Source of the DNA: Scatosoma sp964504025
GTDB taxonomy: Bacteria > Bacillota > Clostridia > Christensenellales > Borkfalkiaceae
NCBI GenBank assembly: GCA_964504025.1
Contig: CAZDCO010000014.1
Span: 1 to 29,076, forward strand
Length of the DNA stretch: 29,076 bases
Reading direction: 5' to 3'
The position numbers and the translations under genes are program-made. Shown here piece after piece: positions 16,166-24,025 of this stretch; the first letter of the stretch is position 1, and each line of letters opens with the position of its first letter. The notes under the pieces are model-generated. The model made no database searches and was not told the origin of the DNA. It saw only the letters and a program-made list of their open reading frames with translations.

Positions 16166-17452
16166 TTATAAGGTATTCAACGCGTTTTGGATATCGTCGA
16201 TCAAATCTTGATAATTTTCCAAACCGCAGGACAAACGGACTAAGTCGCCGGGAACGCCTGCCGCGATCAGCTCTTGTTCGTTCATTTGACGGTGCGTCGC
16301 GCTTGCAGGGTGCAAACAGCAGCTGCGTGCGTCCGCTACGTGCGTTTCAATCGCGATTACGCGCAATGCTTTCATAAACTTCTCCGCCGCCGCACGACCG
16401 CCTTTCACGCCGAAAGAAACGACGCCGCAAGTACCGTTCGGCATATATTTTTGCGCTGTTGCATAGTATTTGTTGGAGGGCAGGGCAGGGCTGTTTACCC
16501 AGCTGATCTTGTCGTTGCTTTCCAAAAATTCGGCTACCTTTTTCGCGTTCAGGCAATGCCGTTCCATTCTCACGTGCAAACTCTCCAACCCGAGGTTGAG
16601 ATAGTAGGCACTCTGCGGCGATTGCGTCGCACCGAAGTCGCGCATCAACTGCGCGGTGGCTTTGGTGATATACGCGCCGCCTTGTCCGAACTTTTCGGCG
16701 TAGGTAATGCCGTGATAGCTCTCGTCGGGGGTGCACAAGCCGGGGAATTTATCGGCGTGCGCCATCCAGTCGAAGTTGCCCGAATCGACGATACAACCGC
16801 CGACGGCAGAACCGTGTCCGTCCATATATTTGGTGGTGGAGTGGGTTACGATATCCGCGCCGAATTGGAAGGGACGGCAATTTACGGGCGTGGCGAAGGT
16901 GTTGTCGACGATGAGCGGTACGCCGTGCGCGTGTGCGGCTTTGGCAAATTTTTCAATATCCAAAACGGTCAACGCGGGGTTGGCGATCGTTTCGCCGAAT
17001 ACCGCTTTCGTGTTCGGTTTGAACGCCGCGTTCAATTCCTCTTCCGTGCAATCGGGATCGACGAAGGTAAAGTCGATGCCCATTTTTTTCATCGTAACGG
17101 CGAACAAGTTATACGTACCGCCGTAAATGCTGGCGGAAGATACGACGTGATCGCCTGCCGTCGCGATATTGAAAACGGAGAAAAAGGACGCCGCTTGTCC
17201 GGAGGAAAGGAGCATTGCCGCGCTACCGCCCTCCAAGGCGCATATTTTCGCCGCGACCGTGTCGCAGGTGGGGTTTTGCAAACGGGAATAGAAATAGCCG
17301 CTCGCCTCTAAATCGAACAACTTGCCCATGTCCTCGCTCGTGTCGTATTTGAACGTGGTGCTTTGTATAATCGGCACTTGACGGGGCTCGCCGTTTTTCG
17401 GCGTATAGCCGCCCTGTACGCATTTTGTTTCCAAACGAAGTTCTTTTTCCAT
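16166..17452 (-). CDS. metY: O-acetylhomoserine sulfhydrylase (PLP enzyme)
   Basis: A 428-residue Cys/Met-metabolism PLP enzyme that makes homocysteine from O-acetylhomoserine and sulfide. The PLP lysine is Lys208 in THSTTKYMDGHG, preceded by the cofactor-binding IVDNTFATP (about 181-189). YSRLQNPT (about 55-62) and SSGQAASF are typical of the O-acetylhomoserine aminocarboxypropyltransferase group, and the length of about 430 separates it from shorter cystathionine synthases (about 380). AAGGAG (17459-17464) sits 6 bases before the ATG. It is transcribed first in a metY-metA operon with a 12-base gap, from a strong promoter with a short leader that leaves no room for a SAM riboswitch. Confidence 0.95.
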   Translation of the reverse strand: MEKELRLETKCVQGGYTPKNGEPRQVPIIQSTTFKYDTSEDMGKLFDLEASGYFYSRLQNPTCDTVAAKICALEGGSAAMLLSSGQAASFFSVFNIATAGDHVVSSASIYGGTYNLFAVTMKKMGIDFTFVDPDCTEEELNAAFKPNTKAVFGETIANPALTVLDIEKFAKAAHAHGVPLIVDNTFATPVNCRPFQFGADIVTHSTTKYMDGHGSAVGGCIVDSGNFDWMAHADKFPGLCTPDESYHGITYAEKFGQGGAYITKATAQLMRDFGATQSPQSAYYLNLGLESLHVRMERHCLNAKKVAEFLESNDKISWVNSPALPSNKYYATAQKYMPNGTCGVVSFGVKGGRAAAEKFMKALRVIAIETHVADARSCCLHPASATHRQMNEQELIAAGVPGDLVRLSCGLENYQDLIDDIQNALNTL

Positions 17453-17491
17453 AGTGCTCTCCTTGCAACGCTTGAGAAAAGCGTTTGTATA

Positions 17492-17520
17492 AGTATAGCA
17501 AACTTGCGCTTTTTCGTCAA
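17492..17520 (-). promoter_or_regulatory. Promoter of metY-metA
   Basis: On the minus strand TTGACG (17520-17515), 17 bases, TATACT (17497-17492). The predicted leader is only about 33 bases. Confidence 0.85.
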
Positions 17521-17534
17521 GTATTTTCTACCCC

Positions 17535-17572
17535 GTAAACGTACGTTTACCGACAAAATACGCGTCGGTAAA
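17535..17572. promoter_or_regulatory. Overlapping inverted repeats, candidate operator
   Basis: GTAAACGTACGTTTAC (17535-17550) is a perfect 16-bp palindrome. It overlaps a second inverted repeat, TTTACCGAC (17546-17554) with GTCGGTAAA (17564-17572), 9 of 9 matching. The pair lies between the divergent metY and CBS-protein promoters, centred about 57 and 74 bases upstream of the predicted metY start. Neither has a T-run, so they are not terminators. The position suits an activator of metY, but no regulator is identified. Confidence 0.6.
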
Positions 17573-17638
17573 AGCGGACGAGCGAGGGGCGTGCGGTTAA
17601 AAAATTTAGTGAAAAAATGCAAATATCGGCTTTTCGTG

Positions 17639-17668
17639 TTGACAAAGCGTTTGCGAATGTATTATAAT
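17639..17668 (+). promoter_or_regulatory. Sigma-A promoter for the CBS-protein/galE unit
   Basis: Perfect TTGACA (17639-17644), 18 bases, perfect TATAAT (17663-17668). The leader before the ATG is about 55 bases and carries AGGAGG twice, at 17670-17675 (at the transcription start) and 17708-17713. Confidence 0.88.
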
Positions 17669-17730
17669 AAGGAGGATAAAATATTTATCGTAATTTTTTT
17701 ATATCTCAGGAGGATATTCAAAAAGAATCT

Positions 17731-19029
17731 ATGGATCCTTTACCCCTATCTATCGCTATTGCGATTCTCGTAATTCTTTCCGCGTTCTTTTCGGGAACGG
17801 AAACGGCGTATTCCTGCGCGAATAAGATCAAGCTGAAAAGTATGGCTGCGCTGGGCAAAAAACACGGCAAAGCCGTGGTCGCCTTCGCCGATCAAAAATA
17901 CGACAAGCTCGTTACGGCGATCCTCGTAGGTAACAATATCGTCAACATCACCGCTTCAGCTCTCGCTACGATCTTGTTTACAGGTTTGATCGCGGACGCG
18001 AATCTCGCAACGACGGTATCGACGGTGGTTTTAACCGTCGTGGTGTTGCTCTTCGGCGAAATTACGCCGAAATATTTGGCAAGCGTTTACCCTGAAAAAT
18101 TTTGCTTCTTCTTCTATCCCGTGATGCAACTCTTCTATTGGATCTTGACGCCGATCGGCAGAGTGTTCGATTTGTATAAGCGCGGCTTGGCAAAGGTATT
18201 CAAGCTGAAAAAGGACGAATCGGTTACGGACGAAGAACTCCGCTCCCTCGTAGACGAGGCGGAAGAGGACGGCACGCTGAAAGAGGACGAATCGGAGTTG
18301 GTACGTTCGGCGTTGGAATTCGACGATCTCAAAGTGGAGGATATATTAGTTCCTCGCGTCGATGTGTACGCCGTCAGCGAAAAGGCGTCTATGGACGAAA
18401 TTAAATCGGTCTTCGAGCGGACGGGCTATTCGCGTTTGCCCGTGTATAAAGACACGATCGACAGCGTGATCGGTTTGATCCACGAACGCGATTTTTACAG
18501 CGGCTATATCAAGGGCGAAACGGACATTTCCCACTTGGTGCAAGACATCGTGTTCACGTCGGAATATACGCGCATTTCCGCACTCTTGAAACAGTTGCAA
18601 AAGCGCAAGATCCACATGGCGGCGGTTTCCGACGAGTACGGCGGTTTGGTGGGTATCGTAACGCTGGAAGATATTTTGGAAGAGTTGGTCGGAGAAATTT
18701 GGGACGAGCACGACGAAGAAGAGGTACTCTTCGGGAAAGTCGGCGAGGACGAATATTGGGTAGACGGAAAATGCGAGCTTGCCGATTTCTTCGTCCTCTA
18801 CGAATCGGACGACGAAGAAGAGAAGATCGATTATGAAAACGGCGAGTACGAATCGAATACCGTCGGCGGTTTGGTAACGGAGTTGTACGGCGCGATTCCT
18901 CCGATCGGCGAAGTCATTCGTTATCGGGACATCGATATGAAAGTCGTAAAAGCGACGAAACAAAAAGTGTTAAAAATACGTTCGAAGAAGGCGCAGGACG
19001 CCCTGTTCGACGACGAAGAAAAAAATTAA
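17731..19029 (+). CDS. CNNM/CBS/CorC-type membrane protein (hemolysin C family)
   Basis: A 432-residue protein of the family often labelled hemolysin/TlyC or CorC, now linked to magnesium or other divalent-cation transport. Order of parts: a CNNM (DUF21) membrane domain at about residues 1-180 with the signatures SAFFSGTETAYSCAN and GEITPKYLASVYPEK; a CBS pair at about 205-320 (VPRVDVYAV, GYSRLPVYK, GIVTLEDILEELVGEIWDE); and a C-terminal CorC_HlyC domain at about 335-425. The C-terminal part is rich in Asp and Glu. The best ribosome binding site, AGGAGG, is 17 bases from the ATG, which is unusually far; no in-frame ATG, GTG or TTG lies between. galE follows after 17 bases. Confidence 0.92.
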   Translation: MDPLPLSIAIAILVILSAFFSGTETAYSCANKIKLKSMAALGKKHGKAVVAFADQKYDKLVTAILVGNNIVNITASALATILFTGLIADANLATTVSTVVLTVVVLLFGEITPKYLASVYPEKFCFFFYPVMQLFYWILTPIGRVFDLYKRGLAKVFKLKKDESVTDEELRSLVDEAEEDGTLKEDESELVRSALEFDDLKVEDILVPRVDVYAVSEKASMDEIKSVFERTGYSRLPVYKDTIDSVIGLIHERDFYSGYIKGETDISHLVQDIVFTSEYTRISALLKQLQKRKIHMAAVSDEYGGLVGIVTLEDILEELVGEIWDEHDEEEVLFGKVGEDEYWVDGKCELADFFVLYESDDEEEKIDYENGEYESNTVGGLVTELYGAIPPIGEVIRYRDIDMKVVKATKQKVLKIRSKKAQDALFDDEEKN

Positions 19030-19046
19030 AAGGAAGAGGTATTTTT

Positions 19047-20060
19047 ATGGCAACGATTTTGGTTACGGGCGGTTGCGGTTATATCGGTTCGCATACCGTG
19101 TTGGAACTTTTGAACAAGAACTACGACGTAGTCGTCGTGGACAATTTCAGCAACTCCAGCTTCGAGAGTTTGCGCCGCGTGCAAAAGATTACGGGCAAGC
19201 AAGTAACGTTCTACGAAGCGGACATTCGCGACAGCGAAGCAATGGATAAAATCTTCTCCGCGCATACCGTGGACGCAGTTATCCACTTCGCGGCGTTCAA
19301 AGCGGTTGGCGAAAGCTGCAAATTGCCTTTGAAATATTACGAAAACAACATCAGCGGTACGGTTGCGTTGTTGCAAGTGATGGAAAAGCATAACGTGAAG
19401 AAGATTATCTTCTCCTCTTCGGCGACGGTATACGGCGATCCCGAACGTTTGCCTTTGGACGAAAACTGCCGCCTTTCCACGACGAACCCTTACGGTAGCA
19501 CGAAATTGATGATGGAAAACATTATGCAAGACGTGTATAAAGCGGACAATGCGTGGAACATTATCCTTCTGCGCTATTTCAACCCCGTCGGCGCGCACGA
19601 AAGCGGCTTGATCGGCGAAGATCCTAAGGGTATCCCCAACAACTTGATGCCGTACGTAGCGCAAGTGGCTTCGGGTAAATTGCAATGCATCAACGTCTTC
19701 GGTAACGATTACGACACTCCCGACGGAACGGGCGTACGCGATTATATCCACGTAGTGGACCTCGCGCTCGGACACGTAGCGGCGATCGAGCATTGTACCG
19801 AAACGGGCGTGCATATCTACAACCTCGGTACGGGACACGGTTACAGCGTTATGGATATGATCCACGCGTTTGAAAAGGCTTGCGGCAAAACGTTGCCCTA
19901 CAAAGTTTGCCCCCGTCGTTCGGGCGACATCGCGGCTTGCTACGCTTGCCCCGATAAGGCGAAAGCGGAATTGAAGTGGGAAGCGAAATTCGGTATCGAA
20001 GAAATGTGCGTTTCGCAATGGAAATGGCAAAGCGGCAACCCCATGGGGTACGAGGCGTAA
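19047..20060 (+). CDS. galE: UDP-glucose 4-epimerase
   Basis: A 337-residue short-chain dehydrogenase-like enzyme that interconverts UDP-glucose and UDP-galactose using tightly bound NAD. The NAD loop is TGGCGYIGSH (about residues 7-16). The catalytic residues are Ser125 in SSSATVYGD, and Tyr149 and Lys153 in NPYGSTK. RYFNPVGAHESG and GVRDYIHVVDLA are GalE hallmarks, and the length is typical (E. coli 338). AAGGAAGAGG precedes the start. It supplies UDP-galactose for sugar use or for surface polymers. It lies 17 bases after the CBS protein and 15 before a metallopeptidase gene. Confidence 0.96.
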   Translation: MATILVTGGCGYIGSHTVLELLNKNYDVVVVDNFSNSSFESLRRVQKITGKQVTFYEADIRDSEAMDKIFSAHTVDAVIHFAAFKAVGESCKLPLKYYENNISGTVALLQVMEKHNVKKIIFSSSATVYGDPERLPLDENCRLSTTNPYGSTKLMMENIMQDVYKADNAWNIILLRYFNPVGAHESGLIGEDPKGIPNNLMPYVAQVASGKLQCINVFGNDYDTPDGTGVRDYIHVVDLALGHVAAIEHCTETGVHIYNLGTGHGYSVMDMIHAFEKACGKTLPYKVCPRRSGDIAACYACPDKAKAELKWEAKFGIEEMCVSQWKWQSGNPMGYEA

Positions 20061-20075
20061 GGCTATCGCCGCGGT

Positions 20076-20738
20076 ATGATAAAACCGGATACGATCATCC
20101 GTTCCTCCAGAAAGACGCTGTCCGTCAGTATCGATTGCTTCGGCAAGGTAACGGTACGCGCGCCTCGGCGTTGTCCTGAGGAACGGATTTTTGCCTTTCT
20201 TGCGGAAAAGGAAGGCTGGATCTCGCGCAAACGGGCGGAAAGGACGGGGACGGGTATGCGTTTGCCGCCCGAAGACTTGGACGGGTACTCCTTTTCGTTG
20301 CTCGGCAGAACTTGCACGATTCGCTTAACGGACGAGGCGCGGATACGCTTCGATGAAGAAACGTACGTCCTGTCGTTACCGCGCAAGAACGCGCGCGAAC
20401 GGCTGATTCGTTGGTTGAAGGAAAACGCCAAACGCATTTTTACGAGCCGAACCGAACGTTGGTCGGCGGTGATGCACGCGAAATATCGTGCGGTCGTCCT
20501 GTCCTCGGCTCGCGGCAGGTGGGGGTCTTGTTCGGCGGACGATACGATCCGCTTTACCTTCCGTTTGCTGTACGCCGATCTCGACTTGATCGACTACGTC
20601 GTCGTGCACGAGTTGGCGCATACCAAACATAAGAACCATTCTCCGCGCTTTTGGGCGGAAGTGGAGAAGTATTTGCCCGACGCCAAAGCATGCCGTAAAC
20701 GGTTGCAGGCGAACGGCGTATTTATGCATATTTTTTGA
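20076..20738 (+). CDS. YgjP-type metal-dependent hydrolase (M48-like)
   Basis: A 220-residue protein of the YgjP/DUF45 family. The zinc motif is His178-Glu179-Leu-Ala-His182, extended as THKKNHS-like residues and PRFW. The diagnostic GRWGSCS segment comes about 30 residues before it. These proteins resemble M48/SprT-type peptidases, but their physiological substrate is not well settled. The ribosome binding site is weak, and the gene begins 15 bases after galE, so translation may depend on galE. No signal peptide is visible. The N-terminal third carries many basic residues. Confidence 0.87.
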   Translation: MIKPDTIIRSSRKTLSVSIDCFGKVTVRAPRRCPEERIFAFLAEKEGWISRKRAERTGTGMRLPPEDLDGYSFSLLGRTCTIRLTDEARIRFDEETYVLSLPRKNARERLIRWLKENAKRIFTSRTERWSAVMHAKYRAVVLSSARGRWGSCSADDTIRFTFRLLYADLDLIDYVVVHELAHTKHKNHSPRFWAEVEKYLPDAKACRKRLQANGVFMHIF

Positions 20739-20797
20739 TAGAGGATCGCTTTGCGGAAATATTTTCGCGCGAGCGGACGAAAAAATCGTCGCACGCG

Positions 20798-20826
20798 TTT
20801 AAGAAATACTCCGTTTGCGGTATATT
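20798..20826 (+). promoter_or_regulatory. Possible promoter for the suf-like pair
   Basis: TATATT (20821-20826) is 17 bases after a poor -35, TTTAAG (20798-20803). The 119-base gap has no other candidate and no clear terminator for the galE transcript. Confidence 0.35.
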
Positions 20827-20857
20827 ATAACGAGAGAAGGTTACGAGGAACGACGGA

Positions 20858-21577
20858 ATGTTACAGCTTGAGCATATAAGCTATAAAGTAGTAGACGAGT
20901 TAGGGGAAAAGGAAATATTGAAAGACGTCAACCTGACGTTGGACGAGCGGTTCGTGGCGTTTACGGGCCCGAACGGCGGCGGTAAATCTACGCTGGCGAA
21001 GGTAATCGCCGGGATCTTGACGCCGACGTCGGGCAAGATCTATTTCAACGGTGAGGACATCACCGCGTTGTCGGTAACGGAGCGTGCGCAAAAGGGCATT
21101 TCCTACGCCTTTCAGCAGCCCGTTCGCTTTAAGGGCATCACCGTACGCGATTTGATCCATATCGCCGCAGGCAAGACGGTCAAGGTTTCCGACGCCTGCG
21201 CCTATTTGTCCGAAGTGGGATTGTGCGCACGGGACTATTTGGATCGCGAAGTCAACGCTTCCCTGTCGGGCGGCGAGTTGAAGCGTATCGAAATCGCCAC
21301 CATTTTGGCGCGTAGCACCGCGTTGTCGGTGTTCGACGAACCGGAAGCGGGAATCGACTTGTGGAGTTTTGGAAACTTGATCAAAGTCTTTGAAAAAATG
21401 CACGAAAAGACGCAGGGGAATATCCTGATCATTTCCCACCAAGAGCGTATTTTGAACATTGCGGACAAGATCGTCGTCATTGCGGACGGACGGGTGCAAC
21501 AAGTCGGAAAAAAGGACGACGTGTTGCCGCAGTTGTTGGGCACGGACGCTTGTCGCGTGCTGACGGCAAAACTGTAA
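20858..21577 (+). CDS. sufC: SufC-like ATPase of Fe-S cluster assembly
   Basis: A 239-residue soluble ABC ATPase. Walker A is GPNGGGKST (residues 37-45, Lys43), the signature motif is LSGGELKR (136-143) and Walker B runs into SVFDEPEAGIDLWSF. ISHQERIL carries the switch histidine. SufC provides ATP-driven conformational change to the SufB scaffold on which Fe-S clusters are built. The next gene is a SufB-like protein starting 10 bases later, with its ribosome binding site overlapping this stop, so the two are coupled. No sufS, sufU or sufD is adjacent, which matches the minimal two-gene SUF-like systems of anaerobes and archaea. Confidence 0.9.
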   Translation: MLQLEHISYKVVDELGEKEILKDVNLTLDERFVAFTGPNGGGKSTLAKVIAGILTPTSGKIYFNGEDITALSVTERAQKGISYAFQQPVRFKGITVRDLIHIAAGKTVKVSDACAYLSEVGLCARDYLDREVNASLSGGELKRIEIATILARSTALSVFDEPEAGIDLWSFGNLIKVFEKMHEKTQGNILIISHQERILNIADKIVVIADGRVQQVGKKDDVLPQLLGTDACRVLTAKL

Positions 21578-21587
21578 GGAGAACGGT

Positions 21588-22514
21588 ATGGACGCTATTG
21601 AGAAAGATTTATTGTTAAAGATAGCCGATTTGCACGGCGTACCCGTTGGCGCGTACAATATCCGCGCCAACGGTCAAACGGACGGAAGAAAATCGACGGC
21701 GAATATCGAAATCGTCCCCAAGGCGGACGGAAAACAGGGGATCGATATTTATATCAAACCGAATACGAAAAACGAGAGTATGCACATACCCGTGATCATC
21801 AGCAAAGCAGGTTGGCAGGAGATGGTGTATAACGATTTCCATATCGGCGAAAACGCCGACGTCGTGATCGTGGCAGGTTGCGGTATACACAACTGCGGCG
21901 GCGTGGATATGACGACGCGGCACGACGGCGTGCATACCTTCTACGTCGGTAAAAACGCCAAGGTGAAATACGTGGAAAAGCATTACGGCGACGGGGACGG
22001 CAAAGGGGAAAACGTAATGAACCCCGAAACGGTCGTCTACTTGGACGAGGGCGCGCGTATGGAAATGGAAACGACGCAAATCAAAGGAATCGATTCCACG
22101 CGCCGCGTAACGAAAGCGAAGATGGAAGCGAACTCCGCGTTCGTCGTTAAGGAAAAATTGTATACGCACGGCACGCAATCCGCCGATACCGATTTTATCG
22201 TGGATATGGACGGCGAGGGCTGCACGGCGGATATTATGTCCCGTTCGGTTGCCACGGGCAAATCGAAACAAAACTTCGTTTCCACGATGAACGGCAACGC
22301 CCCCTGCAAAGGGCATACCGAATGCGACGCGATCATCATGGACGAGGCGGCGGTAAAAGCCGCGCCCTGTTTGTCGGCGAATAACGTGGACGCGGAATTG
22401 ATCCACGAAGCGGCGATCGGGAAGATTGCAGGCGAACAACTGATCAAGCTGATGACGCTCGGCTTGACGGAAAAGGAAGCGGAAGAACAGATCATCAAAG
22501 GCTTCTTGCATTGA
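21588..22514 (+). CDS. SufB-like scaffold of a minimal Fe-S assembly system
   Basis: A 308-residue SufB/SufD-family beta-helix protein, much shorter than SufB (about 470-495) and SufD (about 420). The conserved core is present: HTECDAIIMD places Cys246 where E. coli SufB has its key Cys405, and ELIHEAAIGKIAGEQL gives His273-Glu274 where SufB has His433-Glu434 (28 against 29 residues apart). The C-terminal GLTEKEAEEQIIKGFLH is also typical. Keeping the SufB-type cysteine and glutamate suggests a functional homodimeric scaffold rather than a SufD. Further cysteines lie in GCGIHNCGG and at Cys261. It pairs with the SufC-like gene upstream. The residue equivalences are by eye. Confidence 0.87.
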   Translation: MDAIEKDLLLKIADLHGVPVGAYNIRANGQTDGRKSTANIEIVPKADGKQGIDIYIKPNTKNESMHIPVIISKAGWQEMVYNDFHIGENADVVIVAGCGIHNCGGVDMTTRHDGVHTFYVGKNAKVKYVEKHYGDGDGKGENVMNPETVVYLDEGARMEMETTQIKGIDSTRRVTKAKMEANSAFVVKEKLYTHGTQSADTDFIVDMDGEGCTADIMSRSVATGKSKQNFVSTMNGNAPCKGHTECDAIIMDEAAVKAAPCLSANNVDAELIHEAAIGKIAGEQLIKLMTLGLTEKEAEEQIIKGFLH

Positions 22515-22521
22515 GCGTTTG

Positions 22522-22538
22522 CGCCCGTAGTACGGGCG
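22522..22538. other. Perfect hairpin without T-run
   Basis: CGCCCGT-AGT-ACGGGCG, 7 perfect pairs, 8 bases after the sufB-like stop. No T-run follows on either strand, so a terminator call is not justified. It could stabilise the upstream mRNA end. Confidence 0.45.
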
Positions 22539-22580
22539 ACGATAGAAAGAAAAAAATTATAAAGGAAGGATAGATATATT

Positions 22581-23957
22581 ATGAGCGAACTTGCATACAA
22601 AAGAACGAACGTATACGAGAAAGCGGACGAGAAACTCTTGAAAGAAATTTTCGACTATTCGGAAGGCTACAAGCGTTTCTTGGACGAGGGTAAAACGGAG
22701 CGCGAGGCTTGCGCCTACGCAAAGAACGCGGCGATCGCCGCAGGCTATAAGCCCTTCTCTTTCGGACAAAAATTGCAACCGGGCGACAAAGTCTATTACG
22801 ACAATCGCGGCAAAAACTTGTACCTGATCAAGATCGGTACGAAAGACGTGGAAACGGACGGCGTGCGTATCATTGCCTCCCATATCGACAGTCCCCGTAT
22901 CGATTTCAAACAAGTACCTCTGTACGAAAGCGAAAATATCGCGTTCGCAAAGACGCACTACTACGGCGGCGTTCGTAAATATCAATGGGTAACCATTCCC
23001 TTGGCGTTGCACGGCACGGTAGTTTTGAAAGACGGTAGCGCACTCAACGTACGCATCGGCGAAGAGGAAAACGATCCCGTGTTCTATATCAGCGACTTGC
23101 TTCCTCACCTTGCGGCGAAGCAAAACGCGAAGACGCTCGGCGAAGGTATCGGGGGTGAAGATCTCAATATTTGGTTGGGCAATATTCCCTACGTGGCGGC
23201 GGACGACGAAAAGGATAAGACGGTAAAAGAAAACCTCTTGCATATCCTTCACGACAAGTACGGCATGTGCGAAGCGGACTTCCTGAGTGCGGAACTTTGC
23301 GTTGTTCCTGCGTTCAAGGCGAAAGATATCGGTTTCGACCGTTCTTTGCTGGGTGCGTACGGACACGACGACAGAGTATGTTCCTACCCTGCGTTTACCG
23401 CGTTGTTGGACGAGAGCGAAAACGAGCATACGACGATGATCGTGCTCGCCGATAAAGAAGAGATCGGCAGCGAGGGTACGACGGGTATGCAAAGCGCGAT
23501 TTTTATCGACCTCTTGAACGAAATCGCGTCCTCCCTCGGCGCGTCCTGCGCGGCAATGAGAGCGCACTCTATGTGCCTTTCCGCCGACGTAAACGCGGCG
23601 TACGATCCCAACTTCCCCGAAGTTTGCGAGAAACTCAACGCGACGTACATATCTTGCGGTACGGGCGTTACGAAGTTCACGGGCGCGCGCGGTAAGAGCG
23701 GCTCGAACGACGCGGACGCGGAGTTCGTCGGCTACGTGCGTAAACTCTTCGACGACAACGGCGTCATTTGGCAAACGGGCGAGCTTGGCAGAGTGGACGT
23801 CGGTGGCGGCGGCACGGTTGCGAAGTATATCGCAAGCTACAATATCAACACGATCGATATCGGCGTGGCTGTCGTTTCCATGCACGCGCCCTACGAAGTG
23901 GTGTCCAAAGCGGACGTATACGAAACGTATCTCGCGTTCCGTGCGTTCTTGAAATAA
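22581..23957 (+). CDS. M18-family aminopeptidase (long form)
   Basis: A 458-residue zinc aminopeptidase of family M18 that removes N-terminal residues from peptides in the cytoplasm. Metal and catalytic motifs: His101-x-Asp103 in ASHIDSPRID, GHDDRV, Glu293-Glu294 in DKEEIGSEGTTG, and SADVNAAYDPNF in place of the usual SVDxAHAxHPN. The last difference, and the length, mark it as the clostridial aminopeptidase 1-like subgroup rather than the classical aspartyl form. The start follows AAGGAAGG by 10 bases. No signal peptide. It converges on a second M18 gene at 24026-25294, with a shared terminator between. It may be co-transcribed with the suf-like pair (66-base gap). Confidence 0.92.
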   Translation: MSELAYKRTNVYEKADEKLLKEIFDYSEGYKRFLDEGKTEREACAYAKNAAIAAGYKPFSFGQKLQPGDKVYYDNRGKNLYLIKIGTKDVETDGVRIIASHIDSPRIDFKQVPLYESENIAFAKTHYYGGVRKYQWVTIPLALHGTVVLKDGSALNVRIGEEENDPVFYISDLLPHLAAKQNAKTLGEGIGGEDLNIWLGNIPYVAADDEKDKTVKENLLHILHDKYGMCEADFLSAELCVVPAFKAKDIGFDRSLLGAYGHDDRVCSYPAFTALLDESENEHTTMIVLADKEEIGSEGTTGMQSAIFIDLLNEIASSLGASCAAMRAHSMCLSADVNAAYDPNFPEVCEKLNATYISCGTGVTKFTGARGKSGSNDADAEFVGYVRKLFDDNGVIWQTGELGRVDVGGGGTVAKYIASYNINTIDIGVAVVSMHAPYEVVSKADVYETYLAFRAFLK

Positions 23958-23969
23958 TCAGAGAAAACG

Positions 23970-24007
23970 AAAAAACAGGCAACCGTGTACGCGTTTGCCT
24001 GTTTTTT
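23970..24007. terminator. Bidirectional intrinsic terminator
   Basis: AAAAAACAGGCAA (23970-23982) pairs perfectly over 13 bases with TTGCCTGTTTTTT (23995-24007). The A-run and T-run flank a GC-containing stem, so it can stop both convergent M18 transcripts. Confidence 0.92.
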
Positions 24008-24025
24008 TCGTTCCAATCGTTGTGT

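Noticed and set aside
17453..17535. SAM riboswitch or T-box before metY
   Set aside because: The promoter lies only about 40 bases upstream of the ATG, so no aptamer of that size fits in the transcript.
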